Shown in pieces: positions 41,605-52,058 of a stretch of 64,000 nt of DNA (position 1 is its first letter; the number at the start of each line of letters is the position of its first letter). Made by a program: the position numbers and the translations under genes. Source of the DNA: Pseudomonas sp. S09G 359. Its GTDB lineage: Bacteria; Pseudomonadota; Gammaproteobacteria; Pseudomonadales; Pseudomonadaceae. The stretch spans positions 6,127,501 to 6,191,500 of the forward strand of contig NZ_CP025263.1 of the NCBI RefSeq assembly GCF_002843605.1. The letters run 5' to 3'. Below the pieces are notes generated by a model, which did no database searches, was not told where the DNA came from, and saw only the letters and a program-made list of their open reading frames with translations.

Positions 41605-43166
41605 CCGCCAAAAAAGAGAATAAACGCCAACCCATTTCAACAGGCTCCGAATGGACCTTTGAACTGATCCAGGCTTATGACCGGGAAATCAGCCGCATTG
41701 CGGCGGGTTATGCCCTGGACACCTACCCCAACCAGATCGAAGTGATCACCGCCGAGCAGATGATGGACGCCTACGCGTCCGTCGGGATGCCCTTGGGTTA
41801 TCACCATTGGTCCTACGGCAAACACTTCCTCAGCACCGAGAAGTCCTACACCCGTGGCCAGATGGGCTTGGCCTACGAAATCGTGATCAACTCCGACCCG
41901 TGCATCGCCTACCTGATGGAAGAAAACACCATCTGCATGCAGGCACTGGTGGTGGCCCATGCCTGCTACGGGCATAACAGCTTCTTCAAGGGCAATTACC
42001 TGTTCCGTACCTGGACCGATGCCAGCTCGATCATCGATTACCTGGTGTTCGCCAAGCAGTACATCATGCAGTGCGAGGAGCGCCACGGTATCGATGCGGT
42101 CGAGGACTTGCTCGACTCCTGCCATGCACTGATGAACTACGGGGTTGACCGGTACAAGCGCCCGTATCCGATTTCCGCCGAGGAAGAACGCCTGCGCCAG
42201 AAGGAGCGCGAGGAGCACTTGCAGAAACAGATCAACGACCTGTGGCGTACCATCCCGAAGAAAACCGGCAAAAACAGTGACAAGGACAATGCGCGCTTCC
42301 CCGCCGAACCCCAGGAAAACATCCTGTATTTCCTGGAAAAACACGCGCCGCTGCTGGAGCCATGGCAACGGGAAATCGTGCGCATCGTGCGCAAGATCGC
42401 CCAGTACTTTTACCCACAGCGCCAGACCCAGGTGATGAACGAAGGCTGGGCGACGTTCTGGCACTACACCTTGATGAACGACCTGTACGACGAAGGCCTG
42501 GTCACCGATGGCTTCATGATGGAGTTCCTCACGTCGCACACCAGCGTGGTGTTCCAACCGGGTTTCGACAGCCCCTACTACAGCGGCATAAACCCCTATG
42601 CACTGGGCTTTGCCATGTACCGCGACATCCGGCGCATGTGCGAACACCCCACTGAGGAAGACCGTCGCTGGTTCCCGGAAATCGCCGGCAGCGATTGGCT
42701 GTCGACGATCAAGTTCGCCATGAGCAGCTTCAAGGATGAGAGCTTCATCCTGCAGTACCTGTCACCCCAGGTGATTCGTGACCTCAAGCTGTTCAGCATC
42801 CTCGACGACGACCTCAAGGACGATTTGCTGGTACCGGCCATCCACGACGAACCTGGCTACCGCACCATCCGCGAAACCCTGGCCGCGCAGTACAACCTGG
42901 GCAACCGTGAGCCTAACGTGCAGATCTACAGCATCGACGTGCGCGGTGATCGCTCGCTGACCTTGCGCCACCAGCAGCACGACCGCAAACCCTTGGGCGA
43001 ATCCACCGAGGAAGTGCTCAAGCACCTGCACCGGCTATGGGGCTTCGACATCCACCTGGAGACCCTGCAGGGCGATCAGGTAATGAAAACCCACCATGTA
43101 CCGCCACGCAGCGACCACAACGACAACGACTACGGGCGCCTGGACCTGGCCGTCGTACATCTCTGA
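41601..43166 (+). CDS. ycgB: SpoVR-family protein (YcgB homologue)
   Basis: 521-residue SpoVR-family protein of unknown biochemistry, named for a Bacillus spore-cortex gene. Conserved landmarks include [28 protein letters not shown] and [20 protein letters not shown], with clustered His/Glu suggestive of a metal site (inference). ATGA overlap with yeaH. A terminator-like hairpin follows directly. Confidence 0.92.
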   Translation: MTAKKENKRQPISTGSEWTFELIQAYDREISRIAAGYALDTYPNQIEVITAEQMMDAYASVGMPLGYHHWSYGKHFLSTEKSYTRGQMGLAYEIVINSDPCIAYLMEENTICMQALVVAHACYGHNSFFKGNYLFRTWTDASSIIDYLVFAKQYIMQCEERHGIDAVEDLLDSCHALMNYGVDRYKRPYPISAEEERLRQKEREEHLQKQINDLWRTIPKKTGKNSDKDNARFPAEPQENILYFLEKHAPLLEPWQREIVRIVRKIAQYFYPQRQTQVMNEGWATFWHYTLMNDLYDEGLVTDGFMMEFLTSHTSVVFQPGFDSPYYSGINPYALGFAMYRDIRRMCEHPTEEDRRWFPEIAGSDWLSTIKFAMSSFKDESFILQYLSPQVIRDLKLFSILDDDLKDDLLVPAIHDEPGYRTIRETLAAQYNLGNREPNVQIYSIDVRGDRSLTLRHQQHDRKPLGESTEEVLKHLHRLWGFDIHLETLQGDQVMKTHHVPPRSDHNDNDYGRLDLAVVHL

Positions 43167-43172
43167 AACAGC

Positions 43173-43228
43173 AAAGCCTCCATTGGCCAGGCACAGGCGG
43201 TATCCTGTGGCGCTAATGGAGGCTTTTT
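43173..43228 (+). terminator. Terminator-like hairpin enclosing the cca ribosome binding site
   Basis: Twelve-bp perfect stem AAAGCCTCCATT (43173-43184) with AATGGAGGCTTT (43215-43226), ending in five T (43224-43228). The 30-nt interior has its own CACAGG/CCTGTG stem (43192-43197, 43204-43209). It reads as the terminator of prkA-yeaH-ycgB, yet its right arm contains GGAGG (43218-43222), the only plausible ribosome binding site for cca, whose ATG is at 43230. See findings. Confidence 0.8.
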
Positions 43229-43229
43229 C

Positions 43230-44459
43230 ATGAAAATCTACAAAGTCGGCGGGGCCGTGCGTGACCGCCTGCTGGGCATTGAAGTCACCGATATCGACCG
43301 CGTCGTTGTCGGCGCAACGGCTGAAGAGATGCTAGCCAACGGCTACAAACCGGTAGGCTCTGACTTCCCGGTGTTCCTCGACCCAAAAAATGGCGACGAA
43401 TACGCCCTGGCCCGCACCGAGCGCAAGAGCGGCCGCGGCTACGGCGGCTTTGTGTTTCACGCCAGCCCCGACGTCACCCTGGAAGAAGACCTGATCCGTC
43501 GGGACCTGACCATCAACGCGATGGCGCAAGATGATGACGGCAACCTGACCGATCCTTATTACGGCCGGCGCGACCTTGAAGCCCGCATCTTGCGCCACGT
43601 TTCCCCCGCGTTCGCCGAAGATCCCCTGCGCGTCCTGCGCGTTGCGCGTTTTGCCGCGCGTTATGCACCCTTGGGTTTCACCGTAGCCGCCGAGACGCTG
43701 GAATTGATGCGCCAGCTCAGCGAATCCGGCGAGCTGGAGGCCCTCACCCCGGAGCGCAGCTGGAAAGAAATTTCCCGCGCCCTGATGGAAGATCAGCCTC
43801 AGGTGTTTATCCAGGTACTGCGCGACTGCGACGCGCTGAAAACCCTGATGCCTGAAGTGAACGCGCTGTTCGGCGTGCCGCAACCGGCAGCCCACCACCC
43901 CGAGATCGACACCGGCGTGCACACCTTGAGCGTGCTGGAACAGGCCGCCCTGCACAAACAACCGCTGACTGTGCGCTGGGCGTGCCTGCTGCATGACCTG
44001 GGCAAGGGCCTGACACCTGTGGATAAGTTGCCACAGCATATTGCCCATGAGCACCGGGGCTTGACGCTGATCAAAGCGGTGAATGAACGCTTCAAGGTGC
44101 CCAGGGATTGTCAGGAATTGGCGCTGCTGGTCGGCGAATATCACACCCATGGCCATCGCGCGCTGGAGCTTAAGGCCTCGACGCTGCTGGAGTTGCTGCA
44201 GAGCTTTGACGTGTACCGTCGGCCACAGCGCTTTGAAGAATTTGTGGTGAGTTGTGAGATGGACGCCCGGGGCCGTAAAGGGCTGGAACAGAGAAGTTAT
44301 CCACAAGCGGATTATTTACGCGGCGCAGCGAAAGCAGCGCGCGAAGTGGCGGTGGCGCCATTGCTGGAAAAGGGCTTCAAAGGCCCCGAGCTGGGCGAAG
44401 CGCTCAAGCGCGAACGGCTCAAGGCACTGAAGGCCTACAAAGAACAACACAGCCTGTAG
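43230..44459 (+). CDS. cca: Multifunctional CCA tRNA nucleotidyltransferase
   Basis: Adds or repairs the 3' CCA end of tRNAs. 409 residues, class II nucleotidyltransferase: [11 protein letters not shown] (6-16), catalytic Asp pair in DIDRVVVG (21-28), ERxxKEIS-type segment near 175, and a C-terminal HD domain (LLHDLGKGL near 250), which gives phosphatase/phosphodiesterase activity in the E. coli enzyme. The ribosome binding site GGAGG sits in the 3' arm of the hairpin just upstream. Confidence 0.96.
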   Translation: MKIYKVGGAVRDRLLGIEVTDIDRVVVGATAEEMLANGYKPVGSDFPVFLDPKNGDEYALARTERKSGRGYGGFVFHASPDVTLEEDLIRRDLTINAMAQDDDGNLTDPYYGRRDLEARILRHVSPAFAEDPLRVLRVARFAARYAPLGFTVAAETLELMRQLSESGELEALTPERSWKEISRALMEDQPQVFIQVLRDCDALKTLMPEVNALFGVPQPAAHHPEIDTGVHTLSVLEQAALHKQPLTVRWACLLHDLGKGLTPVDKLPQHIAHEHRGLTLIKAVNERFKVPRDCQELALLVGEYHTHGHRALELKASTLLELLQSFDVYRRPQRFEEFVVSCEMDARGRKGLEQRSYPQADYLRGAAKAAREVAVAPLLEKGFKGPELGEALKRERLKALKAYKEQHSL

Positions 44460-44494
44460 ACGCCAACCTTTGCCGATTCAGTTAAATGCAAAAC

Positions 44495-44586
44495 CTGTGG
44501 GAGCGGGCTTGCTCGCGAAGACGTCGGCCCAGCAAACATTGATGCTGGCTGACTAACCGCTTTCGCGGGCAAGCCCGCTCCCACAG
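44495..44586. repeat. REP pair (REPIN-like), GCGGGCTTGCTCGCG type
   Basis: CTGTGGGAGCGGGCTTGCTC at 44495 and its inverted partner GGCAAGCCCGCTCCCACAG ending at 44586, about 50 nt apart. It lies between the convergent cca and folK genes. Confidence 0.93.
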
Positions 44587-44616
44587 TTGATCCGGTCAAG
44601 CCAGGAGCATCGGCGG

Positions 44617-45135
44617 CTACAGGAGATCCGTCGGCGTCAGTTGCCGGCCCTGCCATTCAAACCCGACAGGCGCCAGCACTTGATCGATCTGCGCATCGCG
44701 CCATAACTCGGCCAGGGTCTTGCCCACCTCTGGATGCACGCGATCGGGCGCCATCATCGACAGCGGCCACAGCACAAACGCGTTTTTCAGGATCTCTGCA
44801 CGCGGCAGGACCAACCCATCAAAGTTGCCGACCAAATCGCCATACAACAGCACGTCGATATCCAACGGCAGGCCCTTGCGGTCCGGCGCGTAACGGCCAT
44901 TGTCAGCCTCGATGAACTTGAGCCGGCGATCCAGCTCCATCAACGGCAGGTCGGTGTACCCCGACACCACCAGATTGAAGAACGGCCCGCTTTTGATGCC
45001 CACCGGCTGGCTTTCGAATACCGCCGAACAGCGCATGTCGGTCAAAAAGCCCGCCAGCGCGTCGAGGCCCGCGTGCAAATGGGCTTCGCGGTCGATATTG
45101 CTGCCAAGGCCAAGGTAAACCTGAGTTAGCGACAT
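44617..45135 (-). CDS. folK: 2-amino-4-hydroxy-6-hydroxymethyldihydropteridine pyrophosphokinase
   Basis: Transfers pyrophosphate from ATP to 6-hydroxymethyl-dihydropterin in folate synthesis. 172 residues, with GLGSNIDR near the N-terminus and the metal-binding [16 protein letters not shown] (near 85-100). It overlaps the end of folB by 10 nt, coupling two successive folate steps. A second folK copy elsewhere is common in Pseudomonas, so this one could be the folB-linked paralogue. Confidence 0.92.
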   Translation of the reverse strand: MSLTQVYLGLGSNIDREAHLHAGLDALAGFLTDMRCSAVFESQPVGIKSGPFFNLVVSGYTDLPLMELDRRLKFIEADNGRYAPDRKGLPLDIDVLLYGDLVGNFDGLVLPRAEILKNAFVLWPLSMMAPDRVHPEVGKTLAELWRDAQIDQVLAPVGFEWQGRQLTPTDLL

Positions 45136-45479
45136 CCGCGCTCGATCTCCACGCCCACGCCCTTGGCGGCCGGCACGGCCCCCGGCTTGGTCAGCTTGAG
45201 GTGCAGCCAGGGAATCTGGAACTCACCCATCAACACTTCAGCCAGGCGCTCGGCGAAGGTTTCCACCAGCTGGTATTGGGATTGCTCGGCGAAGGCCTGG
45301 ATACGTGTGGATACGCTGGCGTAATCCAGCGCCAGGGTCAGGTCGTCACCGGCGGCGGCCGGGCGGTTGTCCCAGGCGAAGCTCAGGTCCAGGCGCAGGC
45401 ATTGCTTGATGCCGCGCTCCCAGTCGTAGGCCCCGATTACGGTGTCGACTTCCAGGCCTTCGATAAACACTCTGTCCAA
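45126..45479 (-). CDS. folB: Dihydroneopterin aldolase
   Basis: Aldol cleavage of dihydroneopterin in folate synthesis. 117 residues, typical of FolB; begins [20 protein letters not shown] and ends near the catalytic-Lys region [11 protein letters not shown]. The start codon is TTG, with GGAG 6 nt upstream; there is no suitable ATG. Diverges from plsY and overlaps folK. Confidence 0.92.
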   Translation of the reverse strand: MDRVFIEGLEVDTVIGAYDWERGIKQCLRLDLSFAWDNRPAAAGDDLTLALDYASVSTRIQAFAEQSQYQLVETFAERLAEVLMGEFQIPWLHLKLTKPGAVPAAKGVGVEIERGCR

Positions 45480-45494
45480 GCTCTTCTCCGCAGC

Positions 45495-45523
45495 ACGACA
45501 AGGGCGCGATGCCCCGTTAGAAT
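45495..45523 (+). promoter_or_regulatory. Candidate sigma-70 promoter for plsY
   Basis: ACGACA (45495-45500) and TAGAAT (45518-45523) with a 17-nt spacer: four and five matches to the consensus boxes. The predicted start would be about 22 nt before the plsY ATG, within the folB/plsY divergent gap. Motif reading only. Confidence 0.4.
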
Positions 45524-45551
45524 CAGGGCGTCCTCGCCCGGAATAGTTAGC

Positions 45552-46121
45552 ATGTTTTGGTCACTGGCGATTCTCGCCTACCTGCTCGGCTCGCTGTCCT
45601 TCGCCATTTTGCTCAGCCGCCTGACGGGAAACCCCGACCCGCGAATGAGTGGCTCAGGCAATGCCGGCGCCACCAATATGTTGCGCCTGGCCGGCAAGAA
45701 ACTTGCCGTGCTGACGCTGCTCGGCGACGTCTGCAAGGGCCTGTTGCCCGTGCTGATCGCCAGCCTCGCCGGCCTTACCCTGCAACAACAGGCCTGGGTA
45801 GGCGTGTGCGCCGTCCTGGGCCATCTGTTTCCACTGTACTTCCGCTTTCGCGGTGGCAAAGGTGTCGCCACGGCGGCCGGCATGCTGCTGGGGATCTACC
45901 CTCCCGCCGCCCTGCTGGCCGTGCTCGCCTGGCTGCTGACGTTCTACCTGACGCGTACCAGCTCACTGGCCGCGCTGATCGCCACACCGCTCACCCTGCC
46001 GCTGCTGGCCTGGCAGGAACCGGCGGCGCTGCTGCCGATGAGCGTGCTGACACTGCTGATCGTGTGGCGCCACCGGGGCAATTTACGCGACCTGTTTGCC
46101 GGGCGCGAACGGCATTTTTAA
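45552..46121 (+). CDS. plsY: Acyl-phosphate:glycerol-3-phosphate acyltransferase
   Basis: Integral membrane acyltransferase making lysophosphatidate from acyl-phosphate, first step of phospholipid synthesis. 189 residues with about five hydrophobic helices and the conserved cytoplasmic motifs [11 protein letters not shown] (near 35-45), [18 protein letters not shown] (near 96-113) and [10 protein letters not shown] (near 170). The frame is open upstream to 45201, but that part lies over folB and shows no family similarity, so the ATG at 45552 is used. Confidence 0.96.
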   Translation: MFWSLAILAYLLGSLSFAILLSRLTGNPDPRMSGSGNAGATNMLRLAGKKLAVLTLLGDVCKGLLPVLIASLAGLTLQQQAWVGVCAVLGHLFPLYFRFRGGKGVATAAGMLLGIYPPAALLAVLAWLLTFYLTRTSSLAALIATPLTLPLLAWQEPAALLPMSVLTLLIVWRHRGNLRDLFAGRERHF

Positions 46122-46153
46122 ATACGTTCGATGCGCCCGGCGCAGGCCATGCC

Positions 46154-47179
46154 TCACAACGGCGACAACTGCTCCATCGGCCAGCGCGCCTGCACGCTGA
46201 TCGCCAGGCTTTCATGCTGCCCGGCCTGCAAGCGCTGGCAACCGGCATAAGCGATCATCGCGCCATTGTCGGTGCAGAACTCGGGGCGCGCGTAGAACAC
46301 ATCGCCCTTCATGTCGCCGAGCATTTTCTCCAACGAAACACGCAACGCCTTGTTGGCGCTGACGCCGCCAGCGATCACCAGCCGCTGCATGCCAGCCTGC
46401 TTCAGGGCGCGCTTGCACTTGATGGTCAAAGTCTCCACCACGGCCTGCTGGAACGCCAGCGCGATGTCGCAACGGGCTTGCTCACTGTCGTCCCCGGCGC
46501 TGACGCTCTGCTGCCAGGTGTTCAACGCGGAGGTTTTCAAACCGCTGAAGCTGAACATCAGGCCCGGGCGGTCGCACATCGGGCGCGGGAAGGTGTAGCG
46601 GCCCGGCACGCCTTTTTCGGCAAGGCGCGCGATTTCCGGGCCACCCGGATAATTGAGCCCCATCATCTTCGCCGTCTTGTCGAATGCTTCGCCGGCAGCG
46701 TCGTCCAGAGATTCGCCCAACAGCGTGTATTGGCCGATCCCGTCGACCTGAACCAGCTGCGTATGACCGCCCGAAACCAACAAAGCGACGAACGGGAACT
46801 GCGGCGGTGTTTTTTCCAGCATGGGCGCCAATAAATGGCCTTCCATATGGTGCACACCCAGGGCCGGAATGCCCCAGGCAAAAGCCAGCGCCTGGGCGCA
46901 AGAGGCCCCAACCAGAAGGGCTCCAACCAATCCGGGGCCGGCAGTGTAGGCAATGGCGTCGATCTCGGTCGGCACACAGCCGGCCTCGTCCAACACCTGG
47001 CGAATCAACGGCAGCATGCGCTTGACGTGATCACGGCTGGCCAGCTCCGGCACCACACCGCCATAGGCACGGTGAAGGTCGATCTGACTGAACAGTGCAT
47101 CGGCCAAAAGCCCGCGTTCACTGTCGTAAAGTGCGACTCCGGTTTCGTCGCAGGAGGTTTCAAGTCCCAGTACTAGCAT
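46154..47179 (-). CDS. tsaD: tRNA N6-threonylcarbamoyladenosine transferase subunit TsaD
   Basis: Catalytic subunit of the TsaBDE complex that places t6A at position 37 of ANN-decoding tRNAs. 341 residues, ASKHA fold with metal-binding H111 and H115 ([12 protein letters not shown]), [12 protein letters not shown] at the N-terminus and [10 protein letters not shown] near 275. Convergent with plsY and divergent from rpsU, as in other gammaproteobacteria. Confidence 0.97.
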   Translation of the reverse strand: MLVLGLETSCDETGVALYDSERGLLADALFSQIDLHRAYGGVVPELASRDHVKRMLPLIRQVLDEAGCVPTEIDAIAYTAGPGLVGALLVGASCAQALAFAWGIPALGVHHMEGHLLAPMLEKTPPQFPFVALLVSGGHTQLVQVDGIGQYTLLGESLDDAAGEAFDKTAKMMGLNYPGGPEIARLAEKGVPGRYTFPRPMCDRPGLMFSFSGLKTSALNTWQQSVSAGDDSEQARCDIALAFQQAVVETLTIKCKRALKQAGMQRLVIAGGVSANKALRVSLEKMLGDMKGDVFYARPEFCTDNGAMIAYAGCQRLQAGQHESLAISVQARWPMEQLSPL

Positions 47180-47382
47180 GGGTTTGCGCCTTGTAGAGGC
47201 TGAATTCGAAGGCGCGCATAATAGTCGTCACTCCCCCTCCCGACTAGCGGTTTTCGATCAGAGGCTTTGCATTCCGGGCAATGAGGGGTTAACATCCGCA
47301 ACCCTTAAAAACCGACGACCTCAGCCGCGAATTTTTTGCGACGAGAACGTTGATTCCCGGTAATGAAAGAAGGTAGCTCTGG
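47180..47382. promoter_or_regulatory. tsaD/rpsU divergent region
   Basis: About 200 bp with no gene. It should contain the promoters of tsaD and of the rpsU-dnaG-rpoD operon. ATAAT-containing CATAAT (47217-47222) is a possible -10 for the operon, but its best -35 (TTGTAG, 47191) is 20 nt away. A weak AGGGGTT/AACCCTT stem lies near 47284-47306. Confidence 0.3.
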
Positions 47383-47598
47383 ATGCCAGCCGTCAAAGTA
47401 AAAGAGAACGAACCCTTCGACGTAGCTCTGCGTCGTTTCAAGCGCTCCTGCGAAAAAGCCGGTGTTCTGGCTGAAGTTCGTAGCCGCGAATTTTATGAGA
47501 AGCCAACTTCTGAGCGTAAGCGTAAAGCAGCAGCCGCTGTTAAGCGTCACGCCAAGAAAGTTCAGCGCGAACAGCGCCGCGCCGTTCGTCTGTACTAA
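47383..47598 (+). CDS. rpsU: Small-subunit ribosomal protein bS21
   Basis: 71-residue, very basic ribosomal protein that aids mRNA selection on the 30S subunit. The sequence [20 protein letters not shown] and the Lys/Arg/Ala-rich tail are diagnostic. First gene of the macromolecular-synthesis operon rpsU-dnaG-rpoD; a hairpin terminator follows it. Confidence 0.97.
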
Positions 47599-48034
47599 TA
47601 CACAGACGTTCGTAGCAAGCTTCTGCCAAGCCCGGCCCTCAGCCGGGCTGTTGGCATTTGCGGATATCGCTTGATGCTTCAAATCGTCGACGCCGCACAC
47701 GCGACCGAGACAACTGCTTCACACGTCAGGACTGGCTCTTCTGCCAGCGGTGCACGTCTCTTCTGACGAGCCTAACAAGGCTACTGACGAGCACACTAAT
47801 TCTGTAAACAGACGACCAACGGTCGACTGTGCCCATCGAGGCGTTCCCGAGGCCAGCCATTGGTCAACACCGGGCGCCTGGGCAACATTTCCATGCCGAA
47901 GACTGATAGAAATTAACGTCAGCGAATGTTCGGCAGATACACTCCCCATGCAGACGCTGGATGTTCGAGCACTCGATACGTGCGCTTGAACACCTCACGG
48001 GCCCTCATTTACACGCAGTGATGACGAGAACGCC
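47599..48034. promoter_or_regulatory. 436-bp spacer between rpsU and dnaG
   Basis: Longest gene-free stretch in the window. It begins with the rpsU hairpin. A 79-codon open frame (47750-47989) lacks family likeness and a good ribosome binding site and is not called. Near the dnaG end, CTTGAA (47985-47990), 13 nt, then CTCATT within CCCTCATTTA (48002-48011) resembles the heat-shock sigma-32 consensus. P. aeruginosa PAO1 has a GatB/YqeY-domain gene (PA0578) at this place, as far as I recall; none is here. Confidence 0.4.
47625..47659 (+). terminator. Hairpin attenuator between rpsU and dnaG
   Basis: TGCCAAGCCCGGC pairs with GCCGGGCTGTTGGCA around CCTCA, with a bulged G, followed by TTTG. Only a short T-run follows, which suits partial termination: the E. 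coli operon has an internal terminator at the same place, letting S21 be made in excess over primase and sigma. Confidence 0.65.
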
Positions 48035-50005
48035 ATGGCCGGGCTGATTCCCCAGAGCTTTATTGACGACCTTCTGAACCGCACCGACATCGTCGATGTC
48101 GTCAGCTCGCGCGTGCAACTGAAGAAAGCCGGCAAGAATTACACGGCCTGCTGCCCGTTTCACAAAGAGAAAACCCCGTCATTCAGCGTCAGCCCCGACA
48201 AGCAGTTCTATTACTGCTTCGGCTGCGGCGCCGGCGGCAACGCCCTCGGCTTCCTCATGGACCACGACAACCTGGACTTCCCCCAGGCCATCGAGGACCT
48301 GGCCAAAGCCGCCGGCATGGAAATACCCCGCGAGGAAAGTGGCCGCCCGCACAAACCGCGCCAGCCCACCGATTCGCCGCTGTACCCCCTGCTGACGGCC
48401 GCTGCCGACTTTTATCGTCAGGCGCTTAAAAGCCATCCGCAGCGCAAGGCCGCTGTCGACTACCTCAAGGGGCGCGGCCTCACCGGTGAAATCGCCCGCG
48501 ACTTCGGCCTCGGTTTCGCCCCGCCCGGCTGGGACAATCTCTACAAACACTTGAGCAGCGACACCCTCCAGCAAAAAGCCATGATCGATGCCGGCCTGCT
48601 GGTGGAAAACGCCGAGACCGGCAAGCGCTATGACCGCTTCCGCGACCGTGTGATGTTCCCGATCCGCGACAGCCGTGGCCGCATCATCGCGTTCGGTGGC
48701 CGCGTACTGGGGGACGACAAGCCCAAGTACCTGAACTCCCCGGAAACTGCGGTATTCCACAAGGGCCAGGAACTGTACGGCCTGTTCGAGGCCCGCAAGA
48801 ACAACCGCAACCTCGATGAGATCATCGTGGTTGAAGGCTATATGGACGTGATCGCCCTGGCCCAGCAAGGCTTGCGCAACGCGGTGGCTACCCTCGGCAC
48901 CGCCACCAGCGAGGAGCACCTGAAACGCCTGTTCCGCGTCGTGCCCAGCGTACTATTCTGCTTCGACGGCGACCAAGCCGGCCGCAACGCCGCCTGGCGC
49001 GCGCTCGAAGCCACGCTGTCGAGCCTGCAGGACGGGCGCCGTGCGCGCTTCCTGTTCCTGCCCGAAGGCGAAGACCCGGACACCTTGGTGCGCTCCGAAG
49101 GCACCGACGCGTTCCGCGCACGCATCAACCAACATGCGCAGCCGCTGGCGGATTATTTCTTCCAGCAACTGACCGAAGAAGCCGACCCGCGCTCCCTCGA
49201 AGGCAAGGCCCACATGGCCACCCTCGCCGCGCCGCTGATCGACAAAGTGCCTGGCGCCAACCTGCGTACCCTGATGCGCCAGCGCCTGCTGGAAATCACC
49301 GGTCTGAGCGGCGAAGCCGTCAGCCAGCTGGTGCACAGCGCGCCGCAGGATGCGCCGCCGGCCTACGATCCGGGCATGGATTACGACGCCATGCCGGACT
49401 ACTCCGACTTCCACCAGCCGCAGGACGCCTACGCGCCGCAGCAGGATTGGACACCGAAGAAACCCGGTGCCGGCGGCAAGAAATGGGACAAGAAACCCTG
49501 GAGCAAGAACGGCAAGCGTGGCGATCGCGATGAGGCCTACGCCCCGCGCACGCCGGTTGCCGTAGAAGCACCGACACTGATTGCCCTGCGCACACTCATC
49601 CATCACCCGCAATTGGCGGAGAGGGTTGAAAGTGCCGATCATTTTGCCAACGAGAGCAACACCTACGCTCAGGTGCTGATTGCCCTGATCGAAGCCGTGC
49701 AGAAAAATCCTAAGCTAAACTCTATTCAGCTGATGGCTCGTTGGCATGGCACCGAACAAGGCCGTTTATTGAAAGCACTTGCGGAAAAGGAGTGGCTAAT
49801 TGACGGCGATAACCTTGAACAACAGTTTTTAGACACCATTACTAGGTTATCCGCGGGTCAGCACACGCAGACCCTCGATGAACTCATCAAGAGAGCGAGG
49901 CAGCCGGGATTATCGGCTGAAGAGCAAATTCAGATAGCAAAACAGATGCGCGACCTCTTAAAACAGAATGTTTCCGCATCAAACCCGACCTCAGCTGGCG
50001 TGTGA
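48035..50005 (+). CDS. dnaG: DNA primase
   Basis: Makes RNA primers for replication. 656 residues: N-terminal zinc-binding domain (CHC2 type; C40, H43, C61, C64), catalytic TOPRIM domain with E267 (VVEGYMDVIAL) and the acidic FDGDQAG (D311, D313), an acidic/Pro-rich linker (about 425-490) and the C-terminal helicase-binding domain (about 505-650) that contacts DnaB. No upstream ribosome binding site is strong, in keeping with low primase expression. Confidence 0.97.
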   Translation: MAGLIPQSFIDDLLNRTDIVDVVSSRVQLKKAGKNYTACCPFHKEKTPSFSVSPDKQFYYCFGCGAGGNALGFLMDHDNLDFPQAIEDLAKAAGMEIPREESGRPHKPRQPTDSPLYPLLTAAADFYRQALKSHPQRKAAVDYLKGRGLTGEIARDFGLGFAPPGWDNLYKHLSSDTLQQKAMIDAGLLVENAETGKRYDRFRDRVMFPIRDSRGRIIAFGGRVLGDDKPKYLNSPETAVFHKGQELYGLFEARKNNRNLDEIIVVEGYMDVIALAQQGLRNAVATLGTATSEEHLKRLFRVVPSVLFCFDGDQAGRNAAWRALEATLSSLQDGRRARFLFLPEGEDPDTLVRSEGTDAFRARINQHAQPLADYFFQQLTEEADPRSLEGKAHMATLAAPLIDKVPGANLRTLMRQRLLEITGLSGEAVSQLVHSAPQDAPPAYDPGMDYDAMPDYSDFHQPQDAYAPQQDWTPKKPGAGGKKWDKKPWSKNGKRGDRDEAYAPRTPVAVEAPTLIALRTLIHHPQLAERVESADHFANESNTYAQVLIALIEAVQKNPKLNSIQLMARWHGTEQGRLLKALAEKEWLIDGDNLEQQFLDTITRLSAGQHTQTLDELIKRARQPGLSAEEQIQIAKQMRDLLKQNVSASNPTSAGV

Positions 50006-50019
50006 GGTCATAGCTCGGG

Positions 50020-50025
50020 TATAAT
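50020..50025 (+). promoter_or_regulatory. Candidate internal promoter for rpoD
   Basis: A perfect TATAAT -10 lies 15 nt after the dnaG stop and 48 nt before the rpoD ATG. The -35 region (TGGCGT, 49996-50001, 18-nt spacing) is weak. An own promoter for rpoD inside the operon is expected from other bacteria. Confidence 0.45.
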
Positions 50026-50072
50026 CCTCGGCTTGTTTTTTGCCCGCCAAGACCTTCAGTGGATAGGGTGTT

Positions 50073-51923
<1,851 letters not shown>

Positions 51924-51930
51924 TACCAGA

Positions 51931-51960
51931 ACCCCCGGCCCAGGCCGGGGGTTTTGTTTT
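51931..51960 (+). terminator. Rho-independent terminator of rpoD
   Basis: CCCCCGGCC / GGCCGGGGG stem (loop CA) followed by TTTTGTTTT, 7 nt after the stop codon. Ends the rpsU-dnaG-rpoD operon. Confidence 0.92.
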
Positions 51961-52019
51961 GTATAGATTTCTTTCTATAGATTAACTGCCCGCGCACCTC
52001 CCCTCCCCGCAATGCCCGT

Positions 52020-52026
52020 CTACACT
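52020..52026 (+). promoter_or_regulatory. Candidate RpoS-type -10 for the GGDEF/EAL gene
   Basis: CTACACT matches the CTAYRCT core of stationary-phase sigma promoters, 32 nt before the ATG. No -35 is required by the model. Motif match only. Confidence 0.3.
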
Positions 52027-52058
52027 CGAACCATTCCCCGTGCCATAACGAGACCGTT

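Noticed and set aside
47750-47989. A 79-codon open frame in the rpsU-dnaG spacer
   Set aside because: No ribosome binding site, no recognised family, unusual composition rich in Thr/Ser/Cys. Kept as part of the intergenic description.
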